In this document: one piece after another, positions 59,426-64,000 of the stretch
Numbering within the stretch: the first letter of the stretch is position 1
How the letters are laid out: every line of letters begins with the position of its first letter
Assembly (NCBI GenBank): GCA_963714255.1
Contig: CAVQNU010000018.1
Coordinates: 133,140 to 197,139, forward strand
Direction: 5' to 3'
Source: Rhodovastum sp963714255
Lineage (GTDB): Bacteria; Pseudomonadota; Alphaproteobacteria; Acetobacterales; Acetobacteraceae
DNA: 64,000 nt
Notes under the pieces: model-generated
Seen by the model: only the letters and a program-made list of their open reading frames with translations
What the model was told of the DNA's origin: nothing
The model's database searches: none
Made by a program: the position numbers and the translations under genes

Positions 59426-59955
59426 ATATTTCAATAAGTTAGACAATACCTGTTGCGCTGGCGGCGGTTGGGTTATCGCTCTGGAAACGCGGAGCGCATG
59501 GGCCCGTCGCATAGGTGAATGTTCGCCGGGCGGGCCGGTTGGCGGCGATGTAGACGGTGGCGCCGAACTGGCCGGCGAGCTTGGCCGCGCTCCGGCGATG
59601 CAACCCGGCACCCGAGGTGACATCAAATACACGTGAGCCTATTGTGTTCGCCAGCCCGTCGTCGGAGCAAAATCCCGGCCAGGCAGGTGTGGCATCAGAA
59701 AGGCAGCGGAACGGTGGCCGTTGGGCTCTGCCGGCTTCGATGTGGGGATATGGATCGGCTCGTTTCCTTTCCGTACTTGTCCGGGACATTGTCCCTTCCA
59801 GGCCGCGCAGCACGCGCTTACACATTGGTTTCCGGGGGCCTTTATCCGTGCCGACCGGTTGGCCTGCCCGGCAACAATGGCGCGCGATATCACGTCCGCG
59901 TGACGCCGGACGTCCTACGGTCCGCCATAGCCTGCCGGCAAATCCCGGTGATCGT
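59426..59955. other. stretch behind tRNA-Arg without a clear gene
   Basis: About 530 bp between the tRNA and the next kinase. On the minus strand, near 59538-59640, a short piece reads GAGLHRRSAAKLAGQFGATV, similar to the active-site region of HPr phosphocarrier proteins, with no start and no remainder. It may be a relic of integration at the tRNA gene, or chance. Confidence 0.3.
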
Positions 59956-62900
59956 TTGATCAGACGATTTTTTCTGCCGCTCGCGATCCTGGGCGTGTTC
60001 GCCCTCAGCCTGTTGGGCGCTTGCGGGTGGTGGACAGACAAACTGCAGCATAAGCCGCTGTGGTTTCCTGTTGTCGGCGCCGTTCTGCTCGCATCCCAGG
60101 GCCTGATGTTGCTGGCTATGCGCCGGTTGCCCAACGAGGATTTCGGTCCTGCTGTCCCCTCCCAGGGCCCCGCTCCGCCGGGCTTTGATGCCGGGGACGG
60201 GATCGGTGGCGCGGCATCGCGGCGCATCATCGAACACATCCCGGCGACGGTTGCCGTCTTCGACACGGACATGCGTTACCTCGCCGCCAGTGGCGGATTT
60301 CTGTCGGACTACCGGCTGCCGGCCGAGACGCCGGCCTCGCTGATTGGCCGCAGCCACTATGAAGTTTTCCCGGAAATCCCGGAACGGTGGCGGCAGGTGC
60401 ACCGCCGCGTCCTGGCCGGCGAGACGCTGTCATCGGACGGGGAGTCGTTCCCGCGCGCCGACGGGCGCACCGACTGGCTGCAATGGACGATGACGCCCTG
60501 GCACCGGCCGGACGGATCGATCGGCGGCGCGATTCTGGTCTCGGCGTTCATCACCGCCCGCCGCGAAGCGGCGGAGGCGTTGCGGGTCAGCGAGCAGCGC
60601 TACCGCACCGCCCTGAAAGGGCCATCGATCACCGTGTTCGAGCAGGACCTCGGCCTGCGCTACACCTGGATCGACAATCCCGCGCTCGGCGCCCGGGCGC
60701 AGCCGGTCATCGGCCGCACCGATTTCGACCTGTTCGACGACGCGGCGGATGCCGCGAACCTGACGGCGCTGAAGCGGCAGGTCCTCGACAGCGGTACCGG
60801 CCTGCGCCAGGAAGTGCAGATCCGGCACCAGGGATCGGAGCACATATTTGATCTGTCCGTCGAGCCGCTGCGGGACGCGGAGGGCGCGACAATCGGGGTG
60901 AGCTGTGCGGCGGTCGATATCACGGAGCGCAAACGCATCGAAGCCGCGCTGGCCGAGAGCGAAGCCCGCTACCGCGCCCTGGCGACGGCCACGCTGGAAG
61001 GCATCTCGATCCACGACGGCGAACGCACCGTGGAGGTCAACGACGCCTGCTGGCGGATGTTTGGCTACACCTCGCGTGAGGAGGCGATCGGCCAGCCGCC
61101 GATCGAGGTCATCGTCCCGACATCCAGGGCCGACGTGCTCGGCAAAGTGGCCTCGCAGCACGACGCGCCCTACGAGACCGTCGGTCTGCGCCGTGACGGG
61201 ACAACGTTCCCGATGCAGGTCCACGGCCGCACCGTCCTCTACCAGGGCCGGCCGATGCGGGTTGCCGTCGTCCGCGACCTCAGCCAGCAGCAGGCCGCCG
61301 AAGCAGCGTTGCGCAAGAGCGAGGCGCGCTATCGCGTGCTGACCGAGGCCGGCGCGCATATGACCTGGGCGCTCCGGCCGGATAGCGTCCTGGTGTTCGC
61401 CAACAGAAGCTGGCGCGACTTCACCGGCCTGGAGGCCGACGAGATCCCCCTCGATGCGATGATGGCCCTGGCCCATCCGGAGGACCGCGCCCGCGTCCAG
61501 GCCGAGACCGCGGATGCTCTGGCGCGCGGCGCGGCGATGGAGGCACGCTTTCGCATGCGCCGCCGCGACGGCGCCTATCGCTGGATTCTGCGGCGGGCGG
61601 AGCCGGTGCGCGACGCGGCGGGGAGCCTGGTGGAGTGGATCGGCTTCTCGCTCGACATCCACGACGCCTACGAGGCGGAGGAGGATCAGCGGCGGCTGAA
61701 GCAACTGGTCGAGTGCAGCCCCGATTTCATCGGCACGGCCGATACGACGGGCCGGGTGACCTATCTCAACCCGGGCGGCCGGCGGATGATCGGCCTCGAC
61801 CCCGACGCCGATATCGGTGCGCTGCACTTCAGCGACTACGTCGCTCCCGGCTCGCAGGCGCGGTTCCGCGACGAGGTCATTCCCACCGCGCGCGACGCCG
61901 GCATGTGGGAGGGCGACCTGCAACTGGTGAACCTGCGCACCGGCGCGCTGGTGGACGTGCACCGGATCGCCCTCGCGCTGCGCGACCCTGCCGGTCGCCT
62001 GACCGGCTACGCCACCGTCACCCGCGACGTGACGATGGAGAACCGCGCCGCAACGGCCAAGGCAGAAAGCGAGGCGCGGCTCCGGCTGGCGACCGAGAGT
62101 GCGGGCATCGGCACCTGGGAGTTCGATCTTGCCACCGGCCGGGCCGTGCGCTCGTCGCAACACGCCGCGATCTTCGGCGATGACGCGGCCACGGCGCCCT
62201 GGAACATCAAGACCTTCATCGACCATGTACTGCCCGAAGACCGGCCTCTGGTGGAACAGGTGCGCGGGGACGCACTGGCAACCTGTTCGGACTGGCGGTT
62301 CGAATGCCGGATCAGGCGCGCGAGCGATGGCGAGGTGCGTTGGATCGAGGTGCGCGGCGCCCCGGTCCGCGAACTGTCCGGTGTCGTCTCGCGCTATCTC
62401 GGGGTCGTCATCGACGTGACCGAGCGCAAGGAAATCGAGGCGGTCCGCGAACGCCTGGCAGACGAGATGGAACGCCGCGTCGCCGAGCGCACGCGGGCAC
62501 TGACCGAGGCCGGGCGGGCCTTGCAGGCGGAGATGCGCAGGCGGGAGGAGGCGCAGGCCTCCGTCTTACAGGCCCAGAAGCTGGAGGCGCTGGGGCAGCT
62601 CACCGGCGGGGTGGCGCACGACTTCAACAACGTGCTGGCGGCGATCCTGGGCAGCTTCGAACTGCTGGCCGCGCGGGTCACCGATGAGAAAGTGCGCCGC
62701 TTCATCACCAGCGGCGAGCAGGCCGCGCGCCGTGCCGAGGCGCTGGTGAAGCAATTGCTGGCCTTCGCGCGCCGCGAGCAGCTCAGGCCGGTGCTGATCG
62801 AGCCGGCCGATCTGTTGCAGGAAATCGCCTCGCTGATCCGCCATGCGGCCGGACCGCGCGTCGCTTATGCGCCTGAGGTGGCACAAGGGACCTGGCCGAT

Positions 62901-63660
62901 CCTGGCGGATGTCCGCCAGCTGGAAGTCGCGCTGCTCAACCTGACGGTCAATGCCCGCGACGCCATGCCCGACGGCGGGCGGATTACCATCAGCACCCGC
63001 AACGCGCCCGCGGACGCGCCGCGCCCGGCCGGCCTGGAGGCTGGCGACTACGTGGTTCTGAGGGTCCGTGACACCGGCACCGGCATGCCGGCCGCGGTGC
63101 TGGCGCGCGCCACGGAGCCCTTTTTCACCACCAAGGAAGCCGGCCGCGGCACCGGCTTGGGCCTGGCGATGGTGCACGGCTTCGCGGTTCAGTCCAGCGG
63201 GGCGCTGTGCATCGAGAGCGTGCCCGGCCAGGGCACCCAGGTAGAGATCTGGTTGCCCCGCGCCGCCGCGCAGAAATCCGAGGCCATCGCTGCGGAGTCG
63301 GCACCGATTCCGGCCTGCACGGCGACGCCACTCTGCTGGTGGTGGACGACGATGACCAGGTCGCCCGGTAACCGCCGGCTTCCTGCGCGAGCTCGGCTAT
63401 GAGGTCATCGAGGCGGCGAATGCCGAGGCCGCCGAGGTGCTGGCGCATGCGGCGGGCAATGTCGACATGATGGTCACCGATGTTGTGATGCCCGGCGCCG
63501 ACGGAACGGCCCTGGCTGCCGCCTGCGCGCTGAGCGGCCGGACCTGGCGAGCCGGGTTCGTCACCGGCGACGCCGCCGCCGCCGGCTCGAAAGGCGAGGC
63601 GGCGCTGGCCAAGCCGTTCACCAGCGCCAAACTGGCCGCGGGTGCTGGGTGCTGGGACGC
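59956..63660 (+). pseudogene. multi-PAS hybrid sensor histidine kinase, frameshifted in its receiver domain
   Basis: The kinase is open to 63402. A TTG at 59956 opens two membrane segments (FFLPLAILGVFALSLLG and LWFPVVGAVLLASQGLMLLA), followed by about six PAS domains, each ending with a typical link such as DITERKRIEAALAESEARYR, DLSQQQAAEAALRKSEARYR and DVTERKEIEAVRERLADEME. The transmitter is of the HWE/HisKA_2-like class with QAQKLEALGQLTGGVAHDFN (H-box) and NARDAMPDGG, DTGTGMP, GRGTGLGLAMVHGF. The receiver starts in a second frame (GDATLLVVDDDDQVAR at 63320) and continues in a third (TAGFLRELGYEVIEAANAEA, MMVTDVVMPGADGTALAA), i.e. two shifts near 63313 and 63366. Start codon uncertain. 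Confidence 0.7.
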
Positions 63661-63689
63661 AGCGCCGGCAGCCCGGCCGAATCCCTGCT

Positions 63690-64000
63690 GGCCGCCCGCC
63701 TGCATACGCTGGAACTGCGCGAGGCCGACCAGGCCTGGCGCCGGATCCGGAGAGGCGACCGGTTGCCCAAGTCCGCGCACTTCCGCTCTCGGCATTGTCA
63801 GTTGCCGCCGACGTGTCTCGGGTGGAATCGGGTCCGGCGGAGGACCTGTGTTCCGTTACGAGTGGTCGGCACGGCGCGACGACCGGTCGGCGGCCGCTCG
63901 ATGAGACCTCGCCCGTCGCCGATGACGCGCTGGGCTCGCTGGAGGATGGCGACCGGCGCCGCGCGCGACCGGCGCACTGACTTACGAGTATGCGCGCTAC
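63690..64000 (+). pseudogene. partial PAS-like gene at the window edge, frames broken
   Basis: One frame gives ESLLAARLHTLELREADQAW then RRIRRGDRLPKSAHFRS, another SPVADDALGSLEDGDRRRAR, and a third VFRYEWSARRDDRSA. The first resembles the start of PAS_5-type proteins (a charged helix with RRGDRLP), the later pieces its body, spread over at least three frames in 300 bases. The window ends here, so neither the extent nor the cause can be judged. Confidence 0.35.

Overview
The window is GC-rich DNA from a diazotrophic alphaproteobacterium. The gene content (alphaproteobacterial NifA, fixABCX, FdxN/FdxB ferredoxins, the nif gene order) and the dispersed palindromic intergenic repeats fit Rhodospirillales, most likely Acetobacteraceae. 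The genus is an inference, because no rRNA is present. The core is a nitrogen-fixation island of about 27 kb (16.7-43.9 kb), almost all on the minus strand.

Layout. 0-4.6 kb: a membrane protein, a ligase-associated Lhr-type helicase and three small secreted proteins. 4.6-6.7 kb: a decayed DUF2075 gene cut by an IS66 element whose transposase carries an in-frame TGA. 6.8-11.2 kb: a TonB-like gene, an ATP-grasp gene, a substrate-binding protein gene and a P-loop GTPase gene, each split by one frameshift, then an intact YdjA-like nitroreductase. 12-15.5 kb: an EmrAB-type efflux pair divergent from a TetR regulator. 16.4-16.7 kb: remnant of an IS4-type transposase. 16.8-22.1 kb: nifA, an EF2563/YqeB-type molybdenum accessory protein, DUF2478, nifV and an Rrf2 regulator. 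22.3-25 kb: GNAT, benzoate-CoA-ligase-like enzyme and a membrane protein. 25.5-43.8 kb: fixABCX; hesB/iscA-nifS-nifW; nifHDK-nifENX-DUF269-DUF683-fdxB-nifQ; nifB-fdxN-nifZ-nifT-SIR2. 44.1-46.4 kb: an ORF-less group II intron, a complete IS4-family element and an IS1634 fragment. 46.6-52.3 kb: Tat phosphoesterase, PAP2 phosphatase, GDP-deoxyhexose genes and a hypothetical protein. 52.4-54.8 kb: an Hpt protein and an exosortase locus with its likely small substrate. 55.2-64 kb: a substrate-binding protein plus hybrid kinase pair, tRNA-Arg, a multi-PAS hybrid kinase and a partial gene at the edge.

How it works together. NifA (O2-sensing cysteine motif intact) should act on five sigma-54 promoters, before nifH, nifB, nifV, hesB-nifS-nifW and fixA. 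Each has a -24/-12 element and an upstream TGT-N10-ACA site; three of the five sites share the longer palindrome TGTCG-N6-CGACA. NifQ, NifB, NifEN, NifX, NifV and HesB/NifS build the cofactors, NifHDK is the enzyme, FixABCX and the ferredoxins supply electrons. nifU is absent from its usual place. At hesB a 200-bp palindromic repeat sits between the NifA site and its promoter.

Frameshifts cluster at 7-10 kb and 55-64 kb, while the nif island is free of them. Whether this is gene decay or assembly error should be settled from reads. Palindromic repeats built on a shared AGGGCTCTGCCCT-type hairpin recur at nine places between genes.
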